Shown here in pieces: positions 26,475 to 35,775 of a DNA stretch of 64,000 nt. Both the position numbers and the translations under genes were made by a program. The notes beneath the pieces are model-generated. The model was not told the origin of the DNA. It saw only the letters and a list, made by a program, of their open reading frames with translations, and did not search any database. Source of the DNA: JBBPZK01 sp965219175 (GTDB taxonomy: Bacteria; Actinomycetota; Rubrobacteria; Rubrobacterales; Rubrobacteraceae); assembly GCA_965219175.1 (NCBI GenBank), contig CBDCNI010000001.1, forward strand, positions 1,302,001-1,366,000, in the 5' to 3' direction. Each line of letters begins with the position of its first letter. Positions within the stretch are counted from its first letter, which is position 1.

Positions 26475-27180
26475 GACCTTGATCTACGAGGGCAAGGCTA
26501 AAAAGGTCTTTACGACCGACGAGGAGGGTATGCTCGTCCACCGCTACAAAGACGACGCGACGGCCTACAACGCCCGGAAGCGCGGCTCGTGGGAGGGCAA
26601 GGGACGTACCAACGCCGCCATCACCACCGCCCTTTTCAAGTACCTGGAGTCCCGCAGAGTGCCAACGCACTTCGTCGAGCAGTTGGACGATACCTCCATC
26701 AAGACCAAGAAGCTGGACATGCTGCCGGTCGAGGTCGTGGTCCGTAATGTGGCGGCGGGCTCTCTGGCCCGGCTCATAGGCTATGAGGAGGGGACGAAGC
26801 TCAAAGCTCCTATAATCGAGCTGTGCTACAAGGACGACGAGCTCGGCGACCCGCTCCTCAACTGGCATCACTTCCGGGAGCTTGGCGTCTCGGACGAGGA
26901 CCTGGAGTTCTGCGAGGAACTTGGCTTGAAGGTGAACGAAGTGCTGGCGCCGTTCTTCGACGAGCGGGGCGTAATTCTGGTCGACTTCAAGATAGAAGCC
27001 GGGCGCGACGAGAACGGTACGCTGATGCTGGCCGATGAGATCAGCCCGGACACCTGTCGTTTCTGGGACAAGGAAACCGGCGAGAAACTGGACAAGGACC
27101 GCTTCCGGCGCGATATGGGCGGCGTAGAAGAAGCCTACGCAGAGATGCTCCGCCGGGTGACGGAGCAGGGAGCGCTATAG
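26467..27180 (+). CDS. purC: SAICAR synthetase
   Basis: A 237-residue enzyme that ligates aspartate to CAIR with ATP. The N-terminus LIYEGKAKKVF, the RNVAAGS motif, and VDFKIEAGRD and EISPDTCRFWD are all family signatures. ATG 26467 follows GTTGGAGG and lies inside the last codons of purB. Length is normal for the bacterial short form. Confidence 0.97.
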   Translation: MAETLIYEGKAKKVFTTDEEGMLVHRYKDDATAYNARKRGSWEGKGRTNAAITTALFKYLESRRVPTHFVEQLDDTSIKTKKLDMLPVEVVVRNVAAGSLARLIGYEEGTKLKAPIIELCYKDDELGDPLLNWHHFRELGVSDEDLEFCEELGLKVNEVLAPFFDERGVILVDFKIEAGRDENGTLMLADEISPDTCRFWDKETGEKLDKDRFRRDMGGVEEAYAEMLRRVTEQGAL

Positions 27181-27181
27181 C

Positions 27182-27406
27182 TTGAAGGTCCGGGTCCTCG
27201 TCCGCCCGAAGTCCGGTATCCTCGACCCGCAGGGCGAGGCGGTCAGGAGCGCGCTTCCGGCGCTCGGCTTTAGCGGTGTCGAGACCGTACATATAGGGCG
27301 CCTGATCGAGATCGAGGTCGAGACCGCCGACGAGGTTGACGCGATGTGCGAACGTCTGCTCTCCAACCCGACAATCGAGGAGTACGAGTGGGAGGTTGTC
27401 CATTGA
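27182..27406 (+). CDS. purS: FGAM synthase subunit PurS
   Basis: A 74-residue subunit that bridges PurL and PurQ. It has the usual VRVLVRPKSGILDPQGEAV start and the terminal NPTIEEYEWEV segment. It begins at TTG 27182, one base after purC, and its TGA overlaps the purQ TTG. Confidence 0.95.
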   Translation: MKVRVLVRPKSGILDPQGEAVRSALPALGFSGVETVHIGRLIEIEVETADEVDAMCERLLSNPTIEEYEWEVVH

Positions 27407-28065
27407 GGATCGGCGTCACCGTATTCCCCGGTTCCAACTGTGACCGGGACGCCCTCCACGCCGTCGAACGTATGGGCGCCGACCCCGTCGAACTCTGGCA
27501 CGCCGACCCGGACCTCAAAAACGTAGACGCCGTCATAGTCCCCGGTGGCTTCTCCTACGGCGACTACCTCCGGCCCGGCGCCATCGCCCGCTTCGCGGAA
27601 GTAATGGCTCCCCTGGAAGACTTCGCCCGCTCCGGCGGCCCCGTACTCGGAGTCTGCAACGGCTTTCAAGTCCTGACGGAAGCCCACCTCCTGCCCGGTG
27701 CGTTGTTACGTAACACTAACATGCGTTTCGTCTGTGACCGGGTACGGGTGAGAATCGAAACTACGGGTACTCCGTGGACGGCCGGGTGTGAAGCTGGCGA
27801 GGAATTGACGCTCCCGGTCGCCCACAACGAGGGCAACTACTTCGCGGACGAGGCGACGCTTGCGGCGCTGGAGGACGAGGGACGGGTGGTGCTCCGGTAC
27901 CTGGAGAACCCGAACGGCTCCATGAACGACATCGCGGGTGTTTGCAACGAGGGACGAAACGTGGTGGGCATTATGCCGCACCCGGAGCGCGTCTCGGACC
28001 TGGCTCTTGGTTCTGATGAGGGGCTGCGGATACTGGAGTCGGTGCTGGTTGGGGCGGGCGTTTGA
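27403..28065 (+). CDS. purQ: FGAM synthase glutaminase subunit PurQ
   Basis: A 220-residue class I glutamine amidotransferase supplying ammonia to PurL. It has the FPGSNCDRDA start, the nucleophile Cys in LGVCNGFQ and the His/Glu pair in MPHPER. Start TTG 27403 overlaps the purS stop as TTGA; the frame is open further upstream but the family begins here. Its stop overlaps the purL start in the same way. Confidence 0.96.
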   Translation: MRIGVTVFPGSNCDRDALHAVERMGADPVELWHADPDLKNVDAVIVPGGFSYGDYLRPGAIARFAEVMAPLEDFARSGGPVLGVCNGFQVLTEAHLLPGALLRNTNMRFVCDRVRVRIETTGTPWTAGCEAGEELTLPVAHNEGNYFADEATLAALEDEGRVVLRYLENPNGSMNDIAGVCNEGRNVVGIMPHPERVSDLALGSDEGLRILESVLVGAGV

Positions 28066-30308
28066 GCTTGCAGGAGACTTACAGCGCTCTTGGGATCTCG
28101 GATTTCGAGTATGATCGCATCCTGGAGCTTATGGGCCGCGCTCCGAATTACCTGGAGCTCTCGCTGTTTAGCGTGATGTGGAGTGAGCACTGCGGGTACA
28201 AGAACTCCCGCCCGCTGTTGGGGCGTTTCCCGAATACGGGGCCTCGGGTTTTGCAGGGACCGGGCGAGAACGCTGGTGTCGTCGAGGTTGGGGATGGCTG
28301 GGCTCTGGCGTTCAAGATGGAGAGCCACAACCACCCCTCGGCGGTCGAGCCTTATGAGGGGGCTGCGACGGGTGTGGGCGGTATCATCCGGGACATCCTG
28401 GCTATGGGGGCGCGGCCGGTGGCGCTGATGAACTCGCTGCGGTTCGGGCCTGCGGATGAGGAGCGGAACCGTTACCTGTTTCGGGAGGTGGTGCGCGGCA
28501 TCGGCGGTTACGGGAACGCCGTCGGGGTGCCGACCGTCGGCGGGGAGGTCGAGTTCGCGGAGCGGTACTCGGGGAACCCGCTGGTAAACGCGATGTGCGT
28601 GGGGCTCATACGGACAGAAGACTTGATGAGCGCGCGGGCGACGGGGGAGGGGAACCTGGTCGTTCTGCTCGGTTCGAAGACCGGTCGGGACGGAATTCAC
28701 GGCGCCACGTTCGCCTCCGATGAGCTATCCGAGGAATCCGAGTCGAAGCGGTCAAACGTGCAGGTCGGGGACCCGTTCTGCGAGAAGATGGTCATCGAGT
28801 GTTGTTTGAAGATGTTGGCCGACGGGTTGTTGGTCGCGCTGCAAGACTTGGGGGCGGCGGGGATCACGTCTTCGGCCTCCGAGATGGCGGCGAGCGGCGG
28901 CGTCGGCATAGAGATAGAGACCGACAGGATACCGTTGCGCGAGAGCGGGATGGAGCCATGGGAGGTTATGATCTCCGAGTCCCAGGAACGGATGCTCGCC
29001 GTCGTCGAACCCGATAAAGCCGATGCAGTTCTGGCGATGGCGGAGCGGTACGGTCTGGTCGGGGCAGTGGTCGGGCGCGTCGCGGACCACGGAGAGTTGC
29101 GTGTGATCCACGACGGCGAAGTAGTCGGTTCCGTACCCGCCGAGTACCTGGCCGACGCACCCGTCTACGAGCGCGAAGTAGCTCGCCCTGCTTACCTGGA
29201 CGAGATCCCGAATCTGAACCTCAACGAGTTGCCGCAGCCGGAGGACTACAACGAGGTCTTGCTCAAGATGCTCGCCCATCCGAACCTCTGTTCTCGGCGC
29301 TCCATCTATACTCAGTACGATCATCAAGTTGGCACTGATACAGTCGTCCTGCCCGGCGCGGACGCGGCGGTGATGAGGATCAAAGGTACCAAGCTAGGGT
29401 TCGCGATAACCACCGACGGACGGGGCCGCCACTGCTACCTGGACCCACGCGGCGGCGGGGCCGCGACGGTCGCCGAGGCGTACCGGAACCTCTCTTGCGT
29501 CGGGGCGGAACCGGTGGCCGTCACCGACTGCCTGAACTTCGGAAGCCCCGAGAAGCGAGAAGGCTACTACCAGCTCGCGGAGTGCATCGAGGGCATGAGC
29601 GAGGCCTGCGAGGTGTTCGGGACGCCGGTTGTGAGCGGCAACGTCAGCCTCTACAACGAGACGGAGCGGGGTGCAATCTATCCGACGCCGACCGTCGGGA
29701 TGGTCGGCGTCTTCGAGGACGTGAACCGGCATGCCACGCCGGGCTTCAAGCGCGAGGGTGACAAGGTAATGGTCGTCGGTGGAGGTGGTAGATTGTCGTT
29801 CGCGGGCTCAGACTACACGGAGATCATCCACGGCAAAGTCGCTGGAGGTCCACCGAAGCCAGATCTAGCTGCCGAGAAAGCGTATGCGGATTTGATCCGA
29901 AGCTTCGTAATGAGTGGTCTTGTAGACACAGTGCACGACATTTCGGGTGGAGGCGAGACTTTCGCGCTCGCCGAGATGTCCGCCGTGAATGGAATAGGTT
30001 TCGAGTATGACGAAGTTGAACTCGAAAGTTTTCTCAGTAATATCCGGCCAGACCTAGCGCTCTGGGGAGAGTCCGGAGCAAGTTTCCTCATCGCCTTTCC
30101 CGAGGAGAGGTGGGAAGAGGTACAAGATGCACTGGGTACAACGGACTCGTCTGGCGCATCATGGGTTGCCTACGACGACGTTGGATACACTGGCGGAGAT
30201 AGATTCAGGATCGGTGATCTAATAGACGTTAGTGTGGACGAGTTGAGAAATGCTTACGAGCGGGACCTCTTCGAGACCTACGCTCCGGAGGGCGGACACG
30301 TTGGCTAG
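28062..30308 (+). CDS. purL: FGAM synthase large subunit PurL (small form)
   Basis: A 748-residue ATP-dependent enzyme converting FGAR to FGAM with PurS and PurQ. SEHCGYKNS, ESHNHPSAVEPYEGAATGVGGI and the repeated AIRS-type halves with a second set near residue 440 are present. Start is TTG 28062, overlapping the purQ stop. The last 500 or so bases (from about 29770) use far more A/T-ending codons than the rest of the gene, though the frame is intact and the product appears complete. Confidence 0.96.
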   Translation: MSLQETYSALGISDFEYDRILELMGRAPNYLELSLFSVMWSEHCGYKNSRPLLGRFPNTGPRVLQGPGENAGVVEVGDGWALAFKMESHNHPSAVEPYEGAATGVGGIIRDILAMGARPVALMNSLRFGPADEERNRYLFREVVRGIGGYGNAVGVPTVGGEVEFAERYSGNPLVNAMCVGLIRTEDLMSARATGEGNLVVLLGSKTGRDGIHGATFASDELSEESESKRSNVQVGDPFCEKMVIECCLKMLADGLLVALQDLGAAGITSSASEMAASGGVGIEIETDRIPLRESGMEPWEVMISESQERMLAVVEPDKADAVLAMAERYGLVGAVVGRVADHGELRVIHDGEVVGSVPAEYLADAPVYEREVARPAYLDEIPNLNLNELPQPEDYNEVLLKMLAHPNLCSRRSIYTQYDHQVGTDTVVLPGADAAVMRIKGTKLGFAITTDGRGRHCYLDPRGGGAATVAEAYRNLSCVGAEPVAVTDCLNFGSPEKREGYYQLAECIEGMSEACEVFGTPVVSGNVSLYNETERGAIYPTPTVGMVGVFEDVNRHATPGFKREGDKVMVVGGGGRLSFAGSDYTEIIHGKVAGGPPKPDLAAEKAYADLIRSFVMSGLVDTVHDISGGGETFALAEMSAVNGIGFEYDEVELESFLSNIRPDLALWGESGASFLIAFPEERWEEVQDALGTTDSSGASWVAYDDVGYTGGDRFRIGDLIDVSVDELRNAYERDLFETYAPEGGHVG

Positions 30309-30669
30309 CGTCGAGAAGGTGAATATAAAAGAGAAGCTGGCGCTGTTCGACGAGCACTGGAGCCCTAAAGTAGCGGGTGAATTGAACGGGCAGCAGGTGA
30401 AGCTCGTGAAGCTGCTCGGGGAGTTCGTCTGGCACCATCACGAGGAGGAAGATGAGCTCTTCCTCGTGGTATCGGGACAGTTCAGGATGGAGTTCCGTGA
30501 CAGGAGCGTCCCTATCGAGGAGGGTGAGTTTATCGTCGTACCGCGCGGCGTCGAGCACCGGCCGGTCGCGGAGAGAGAGGCGCACGTTTTGTTGTTCGAG
30601 CCTGCGGCCACGTTGAACACGGGCAACGTCCGGGGAGAGCGGACGGTGGACGAACCGGAGAGGATCTGA
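30301..30669 (+). CDS. Cupin-domain protein embedded in the purine operon
   Basis: A 122-residue single-domain cupin. The metal-binding motif is HHHEEEDELFLVVSG and the second cupin motif is PRGVEHRPVA, giving His and Glu ligands for one metal. Start TTG 30301 lies eight bases inside the end of purL, behind GGAGGGCGG, so it is translated with the purine genes. The role is unknown; it may be an isomerase, dioxygenase or binding protein. Confidence 0.85.
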   Translation: MASVEKVNIKEKLALFDEHWSPKVAGELNGQQVKLVKLLGEFVWHHHEEEDELFLVVSGQFRMEFRDRSVPIEEGEFIVVPRGVEHRPVAEREAHVLLFEPAATLNTGNVRGERTVDEPERI

Positions 30670-30708
30670 GATGAGTAGGACTGCGACTGTATTGGAGGAA
30701 TTTAGATC

Positions 30709-32148
30709 TTGAGCTTCGATGACATGGAGAAGCCGAAGGAAGCGTGCGGTGTATTCGGGCTGTACTCTCGCGAACTCGAAGGAGAACTCGCCCAACGTAC
30801 CTACTTCGGACTCTATGCTCTCCAACACCGGGGCCAGGAGTCGGCCGGGATAGCCATTTCCGACGGAGAGCGGACCACGGCCGTGCGGGACATGGGCCTG
30901 GTCTCTCAGGTGTTCGACCCACCCCGGCTTGCCGCCCTCGAAACCGGACACATCGCGCTCGGTCACGTCCGGTACTCGACTACGGGGAGCGCTTCCTGGG
31001 AGAACGCCCAGCCGGAGTTCCACGGCCGTGGCGACGTGAACGTGGCCGTCGCCCACAACGGTAACCTCATAAACGCGCTAGAGCTTCGGGACGACCTCTC
31101 CGAAGACGGCTTCGAGTTCAATTCGACCTCGGACACGACGTTTATTGCTGCTGCGGCGGTCAGGGAGCTGGAGCGGGGACGTTCTGTGGGTGAGGCCGTA
31201 AAAGAGGCGATGCGGCGGCTTTCGGGGGCTTATTCGGTAGCCATGATCTTCCGTGACGCCCTAGTCGCTTTCCGGGACCCGCACGGTTTCCGGCCACTAT
31301 GTATCGGGAAGGTCGAGGGTGGCTACGTGGTGTCGAGCGAGACCTGCGGCCTGGACATAATCGGCGCGAAGTTCGTACGGGACGTGGAGCCGGGAGAGGT
31401 CGTCGTCATAGATGATGACGGCTTGCACAGCTACCAGGGCGAGAGCCCGCGCAGCGCCCTTTGCGTCTTCGAGTACGTGTACTTCGCCCGTCCCGACTCT
31501 CGTTTCGACGGTCAGGAAGTAGCGGGATCCCGCCAGCGGATGGGAGAGCTACTCGCCGAGGAAGCGCCCGTCGAGGCGGACGTCGTGATACCGGTTCCGG
31601 ACTCGGGGATCATGGCGGCCGTCGGGTACTCTGAGAGGAGTGGCATCCCCTACGCCGAAGGTCTTATAAAGAACCGCTACGTCGGCCGGACCTTTATACA
31701 ACCTACGGACGGTATGCGCCAGATCGGGCTCCGGCTGAAGCTGAACCCGCTGCCGTCGGTGATAGAGGGGAGGAGGATCGTCGTCATAGACGACTCAATC
31801 GTGCGGGGGAACACGAGCCGCAAGCTGGTCGAGCTCCTGTTCGAGGCTGGGGCTAAGGAGGTCCATTTCCGGGTCTCTTCCCCGCCGGTTACGGGACCCT
31901 GTCACTACGGCATAGACATGGATACGAAAGACCAGCTCGTCGGGGCGAACTACACGGTGGAGGAGATACGGGACCAGATCCACGCGACCACCCTTGCCTA
32001 CCTCTCGACCGACGCCATGGTCGCCGCCACCAAACAGCCCAAGTCCTCCCTCTGCCGCGCCTGCTTCGACGGCGAATACCCCGTTATGGGATCTACGGAC
32101 AAGTTCGCCCTGGAAGACCGTCCCCGTGTACCAGCCGCGAAGAGGTAG
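30709..32148 (+). CDS. purF: Amidophosphoribosyltransferase
   Basis: This 479-residue enzyme is the committed first step of purine synthesis, making phosphoribosylamine from PRPP and glutamine. The catalytic Cys13 in EACGVFG is exposed after removal of a short propeptide. The PRPP-binding motif VVIDDSIVRGNTSRKL and the C-terminal SLCRACF cysteines for a [4Fe-4S] cluster are present, as in the Bacillus-type enzyme. Start is TTG 30709 behind TTGGAGGA, nine bases away. Confidence 0.97.
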   Translation: MSFDDMEKPKEACGVFGLYSRELEGELAQRTYFGLYALQHRGQESAGIAISDGERTTAVRDMGLVSQVFDPPRLAALETGHIALGHVRYSTTGSASWENAQPEFHGRGDVNVAVAHNGNLINALELRDDLSEDGFEFNSTSDTTFIAAAAVRELERGRSVGEAVKEAMRRLSGAYSVAMIFRDALVAFRDPHGFRPLCIGKVEGGYVVSSETCGLDIIGAKFVRDVEPGEVVVIDDDGLHSYQGESPRSALCVFEYVYFARPDSRFDGQEVAGSRQRMGELLAEEAPVEADVVIPVPDSGIMAAVGYSERSGIPYAEGLIKNRYVGRTFIQPTDGMRQIGLRLKLNPLPSVIEGRRIVVIDDSIVRGNTSRKLVELLFEAGAKEVHFRVSSPPVTGPCHYGIDMDTKDQLVGANYTVEEIRDQIHATTLAYLSTDAMVAATKQPKSSLCRACFDGEYPVMGSTDKFALEDRPRVPAAKR

Positions 32149-32153
32149 CGAGA

Positions 32154-32628
32154 TTGCCCGCCGGAGAGTTGCGGATCCGCCGCTACGAGCCACGGGACAA
32201 CGAAGCCGTCCGGCGGCTGCACGAGGTCGCCCTCCGCCGGGCCGGAATCTATATAGAAGAGGAGGATTGGTACGACGAGGACCTGGGCGCAGTCGAGTCC
32301 TTTTATCTGGAGAACGGCGGGGAGTTTCTGGTCGGTACTATCGAAGATGAGATCGTGATGATGGGTGCTCTCGGTAAGACCGGACCGGGCGGAGATAAAA
32401 CGGATGCGCGTCGCCCCGGAGTTCCAGGGACGCGGTTTCGGTAAGGAGATGCTCGCGCTACTCGAAAAACGCGCCGCCGAGCTGGGATACGCGACGCTAC
32501 ACCTCGACACTGCCGTTCAGCAGAAAGTGGCACGGAACCTGTACGAGGTGAACGGCTACCAGGAGGTGCGCCGGGGTGTGATGGGCGGTATAGAGTGCAT
32601 CTTCTACGAGAAGAGCGGCGTTGCCTGA
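32154..32628 (+). pseudogene. GNAT acetyltransferase with a single-base frameshift
   Basis: Two overlapping frames together make one GNAT domain. The first (from TTG 32154) runs LRIRRYEPRDNEAVRRLHEVAL to IVMMGALG; the second continues VRPDRAEIKRMRVAPEFQGRGFGKEML, with the acetyl-CoA loop QGRGFG, to YEKSGVA at 32628. Removing one G at 32373-32374 restores the frame exactly (ALVRPDRAEIKRM). Both halves look conserved, so the change is recent, an assembly error, or a site of frameshifting. The stop overlaps the purM start. Confidence 0.85.
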
Positions 32629-33643
32629 AGACCGGAGCAGCTACGAGGCGGCGGGCGTCTCGATCGAACGCGGCGAGAAAGCCGTCGACCTCATGCGCTC
32701 CGCCGTCGAAAAGACCCACGGTCCACAGGTCGTATCCTCTCCCGGAGGCTTCGCCGGGCTGTACGCGCTCGCCGGCTACCGGGAGCCGGTCCTCGCCTCG
32801 ACGATAGACGGCGTCGGCACAAAAGTGCTCGTCGCTAAAGAGGTTGGACGCTACGATACTCTCGGCGCGGATATCGTCAATCACTGCGCCAACGACGTGC
32901 TCGCGACCGGGGCGCGGCCACTTATCTTCTTGGACTATCTTTCGAGTGGAAAGCTCGACCCGGATCAGGCGTTGGAGATAGTCAGCGGGGCGGCGGAAGC
33001 CTGCAGCACCCTGGACATCGCCCTCGTCGGCGGTGAGACGGCGGAGATGCCCGGCCTCTACGGCGACGGGGACTTCGATATCGTAGGGGTGTGCCTGGGA
33101 GCGTGCGAGAAAGACGAGGTCGTCACCGGGAAGAAGGTAAGGGCCGGGAACGCCATCCTGGGGCTCGCCTCCAGCGGCCTCCACACTAACGGCTACACGC
33201 TCGCCCGCAAGGTAGTCGAGGATGTCGGGCTCTCGTACTCGGAGACGCCGGAGGCGTTTGATCTTCCCCTCGGAGGAGTCTACCTGGAGCCTCACAAAGC
33301 TTACGTGCGGGAGGTGGGCGCCCTGCGAGAAGAGGTCGAGGTGCTCGGGATGGCCCACATCACGGGAGGCGGGCTACCCGGCAATCTGCCGCGGGCTTTA
33401 GGCGGTCTCGGGGCGAGGGTCCAGTCTGATTCCTGGCACGAGCCGGCGGTCTTTGACTTCATTCGCACCCACGGCAACATCCAGGAGGATGAGATGCGCC
33501 GGGTCTTCAACCTCGGTGTCGGGTTCTGCGTCGTGGTCCCTGACGGAGACACGGACCGGGCGCTGGGCGTGCTTCGTGACGCGGGTTGCGAAGCCTGGCG
33601 CATCGGGGAGGTCGTGGAGGGTGAAGGGGTCGAGTTTGCCTAG
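32621..33643 (+). CDS. purM: AIR synthetase (phosphoribosylformylglycinamidine cyclo-ligase)
   Basis: A 340-residue ATP-dependent enzyme closing the imidazole ring. SYEAAGVSIERGEKAV at the N-terminus, DGVGTKV, NHCANDVLATGARPLIFLDY and the later GLHTNGYTLAR are characteristic. It begins at TTG 32621, overlapping the frameshifted GNAT gene by eight bases, and overlaps purN at its end. Confidence 0.97.
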   Translation: MPEDRSSYEAAGVSIERGEKAVDLMRSAVEKTHGPQVVSSPGGFAGLYALAGYREPVLASTIDGVGTKVLVAKEVGRYDTLGADIVNHCANDVLATGARPLIFLDYLSSGKLDPDQALEIVSGAAEACSTLDIALVGGETAEMPGLYGDGDFDIVGVCLGACEKDEVVTGKKVRAGNAILGLASSGLHTNGYTLARKVVEDVGLSYSETPEAFDLPLGGVYLEPHKAYVREVGALREEVEVLGMAHITGGGLPGNLPRALGGLGARVQSDSWHEPAVFDFIRTHGNIQEDEMRRVFNLGVGFCVVVPDGDTDRALGVLRDAGCEAWRIGEVVEGEGVEFA

Positions 33644-34217
33644 CAGGCTCCCGGAAGGCTCGCGGTTCGCGGTCCTCGCTTCAGGCTCCGGCACGAACCT
33701 CCAGGCGCTGCTGGACGCCTATCCGGATGAACTCGTGGCGGTCGGTGGAGATAGAAAGGGCGCGTTCGCGTTCGAGCGGGCGCGGCAGGCTGGAGTATCG
33801 GTCGAGCACGTGGACCCGCGGGGTTTCGCTTCGCGCGAGGACTACGATAGGGAGTTGGCGGCTAGGTTGGCCTCCCATGACGTGGGGCTCGTGGTCGGGG
33901 CCGGGTACATGAGGGTGCTGTCGCCGGCTTTTTTGGAGCGGTTCGAGGCGGTTATAAACGTGCATCCGTCGTTGTTGCCGGAGTTTCGGGGTTTGCACGC
34001 CGTGCGTCGGGCGCTCGAAGCCGGGGTGGAAGAGACGGGGGTTACGGTACATTTCATGGTCGAGGAAGTCGATGCTGGGCCGGTGATCTCACAAGAGGCC
34101 GTGCGGATTTCGCCGGACGATACGGAGGAAACATTGTTCTCACGGCTGCATCCGGTGGAGCATCGGCTGCTCGTCGCGGCGGTCGCGGACTATTTTCTAG
34201 GGAGGGTGAAGGTATGA
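33636..34217 (+). CDS. purN: GAR transformylase (folate-dependent)
   Basis: A 193-residue enzyme adding a formyl group to GAR from 10-formyltetrahydrofolate. It has VLASGSGTNLQALLDA, GAGYMRVLSPAFLERF, the catalytic Asn-His pair in VINVHPSLLPEFRG, and the Asp in VEEVDAGPVI. TTG 33636 follows GAAGGGG, is inside the end of purM, and gives the family length. Its stop overlaps purH as ATGA. Confidence 0.95.
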   Translation: MPSRLPEGSRFAVLASGSGTNLQALLDAYPDELVAVGGDRKGAFAFERARQAGVSVEHVDPRGFASREDYDRELAARLASHDVGLVVGAGYMRVLSPAFLERFEAVINVHPSLLPEFRGLHAVRRALEAGVEETGVTVHFMVEEVDAGPVISQEAVRISPDDTEETLFSRLHPVEHRLLVAAVADYFLGRVKV

Positions 34218-35764
34218 AACGTCGGGCTCTGGTTTCGGTTTCGGACAAGGAAGGGGTGGCGGAGTTCGCGCGCCGGCTCTCGGAGCTCGGGTTCGAGATC
34301 ATCTCGACCGGCGGCACCGCGCGCACGCTCGAACAGAACAAGGTCCCGGTCATCCCGGTTTCGGAAGTAACGGGGGCGAAGGAGATCCTGGACGGCAGGG
34401 TCAAGACGCTCCACCCGAAGATACACGGCGGCATCCTGGCCGACCTCGAAAACCCGGACCACGTAGTGGAGTTGGTGGATCAGGAGATCGGCCCTATAGA
34501 CCTGGTCTGCATAAACCTCTACCCGTTCGAAGAGACGGTAGCCGGAGGCGCCGACGAGAAAGAGGCGATAGAGCAGATAGATATCGGGGGGCCGGCGATG
34601 CTCCGGGCGGCGGCCAAGAACTTCAAGTCCGTCACGGTCGTCCCATCGCCTGAGTCTTACGAGGAAGTCCTCGCGGAGCTCGAAGCGGAGGGACAGGTCT
34701 CACTTGAGACTCGACGCAGGCTTGCACTTATCGCTTTTCAGAAGACCTCTCTCTACGATACCGCTATCTCCGGGTGGCTCGCCGGTCAGGTAGAAGACGT
34801 GGAGGACTCCAAAGAGGATCTCCCGGAGTCGCGCACGATCCGCTACGAGCGTGTCCTGCCGTTGCGCTACGGGGAGAACCCGCACCAGAAAGCTGCCTAC
34901 TACGCCGAGGCCGGCTCAGAGCATTTGCTCTCAGGCGTGGAGAAGCTGCAGGGAAAAGACCTCTCATTCAACAACCTCCACGACCTCGACGCCGCGCGTG
35001 GCCTGCTCGCGGACCTTTTGGAGACGGGCGCTGAGGAGGCGGCGGTTATCGTCAAGCACGCCAACCCTTGCGGCGCGGCGGTCGCCGGGGACCTCACGAC
35101 CGCGTACCGGAAAGCTCTCGCCTCCGATCCCGTCTCCGCTTTCGGAGGGGTCGTGGCCCTCAGCAGCGAGATCGACGGGGATTTGGCGGCGGAGATGTCG
35201 AAGGTCTTTACCGAGGTGCTGGCTGCTCCCGGCTTCACCCCCGAAGCGCGTGAAACATTTGGCGAAAAGCAGAACATGGTCTTGCTACAGGCGGTTACGA
35301 TATCCCGGCCTGAGACGTCGGCCAAATACGTCACCGGCGGGCTCCTGTTACAGGACGCGGACCACACCGAAGACGCCTCGGAGTATAGAACGGTAACCGA
35401 GAAACATCCTTCGGAAGAAGAGATGGAGGATCTTCTGTTGGCCTGGCGGGTCGCCCGGAGCGTCAAGAGCAACGCCATCGTGCTCGCGGCTGGCGGGGCG
35501 ACCGTCGGGGTCGGGGCGGGCCAGATGAGCCGGGTGGACTCGTCCCGGATAGCGGTCGAGAAAGCCGGCGAGCAGGCACGAGGCTCGGTGGCGGCCAGCG
35601 ACGCCTTCTTCCCGTTCGCAGACGGGGTCGAGGCTCTGGCCGGGGCCGGGATAGCGGCGGTCATACAACCCGGCGGGTCGAAGCGGGACGAGGAAGTCAT
35701 CGAGGCGGCGAACCGGCTCGGGGTTGCAATGATATTTACAGGAAGGCGTCATTTCCTGCACTAA
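34214..35764 (+). CDS. purH: Bifunctional AICAR transformylase / IMP cyclohydrolase
   Basis: A 516-residue two-domain enzyme for the last two steps to IMP. The N-terminal cyclohydrolase begins RALVSVSDKEGVAEFA with STGGTART and GRVKTLHPKIHGGIL; the transformylase part has the YGENPHQKAAYY and VKHANPCGAA motifs. It starts at ATG 34214 overlapping purN. It is the last purine gene; a PsiE-like gene follows 11 bases later. Confidence 0.97.
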   Translation: MKRRALVSVSDKEGVAEFARRLSELGFEIISTGGTARTLEQNKVPVIPVSEVTGAKEILDGRVKTLHPKIHGGILADLENPDHVVELVDQEIGPIDLVCINLYPFEETVAGGADEKEAIEQIDIGGPAMLRAAAKNFKSVTVVPSPESYEEVLAELEAEGQVSLETRRRLALIAFQKTSLYDTAISGWLAGQVEDVEDSKEDLPESRTIRYERVLPLRYGENPHQKAAYYAEAGSEHLLSGVEKLQGKDLSFNNLHDLDAARGLLADLLETGAEEAAVIVKHANPCGAAVAGDLTTAYRKALASDPVSAFGGVVALSSEIDGDLAAEMSKVFTEVLAAPGFTPEARETFGEKQNMVLLQAVTISRPETSAKYVTGGLLLQDADHTEDASEYRTVTEKHPSEEEMEDLLLAWRVARSVKSNAIVLAAGGATVGVGAGQMSRVDSSRIAVEKAGEQARGSVAASDAFFPFADGVEALAGAGIAAVIQPGGSKRDEEVIEAANRLGVAMIFTGRRHFLH

Positions 35765-35775
35765 GATGCGGGATC

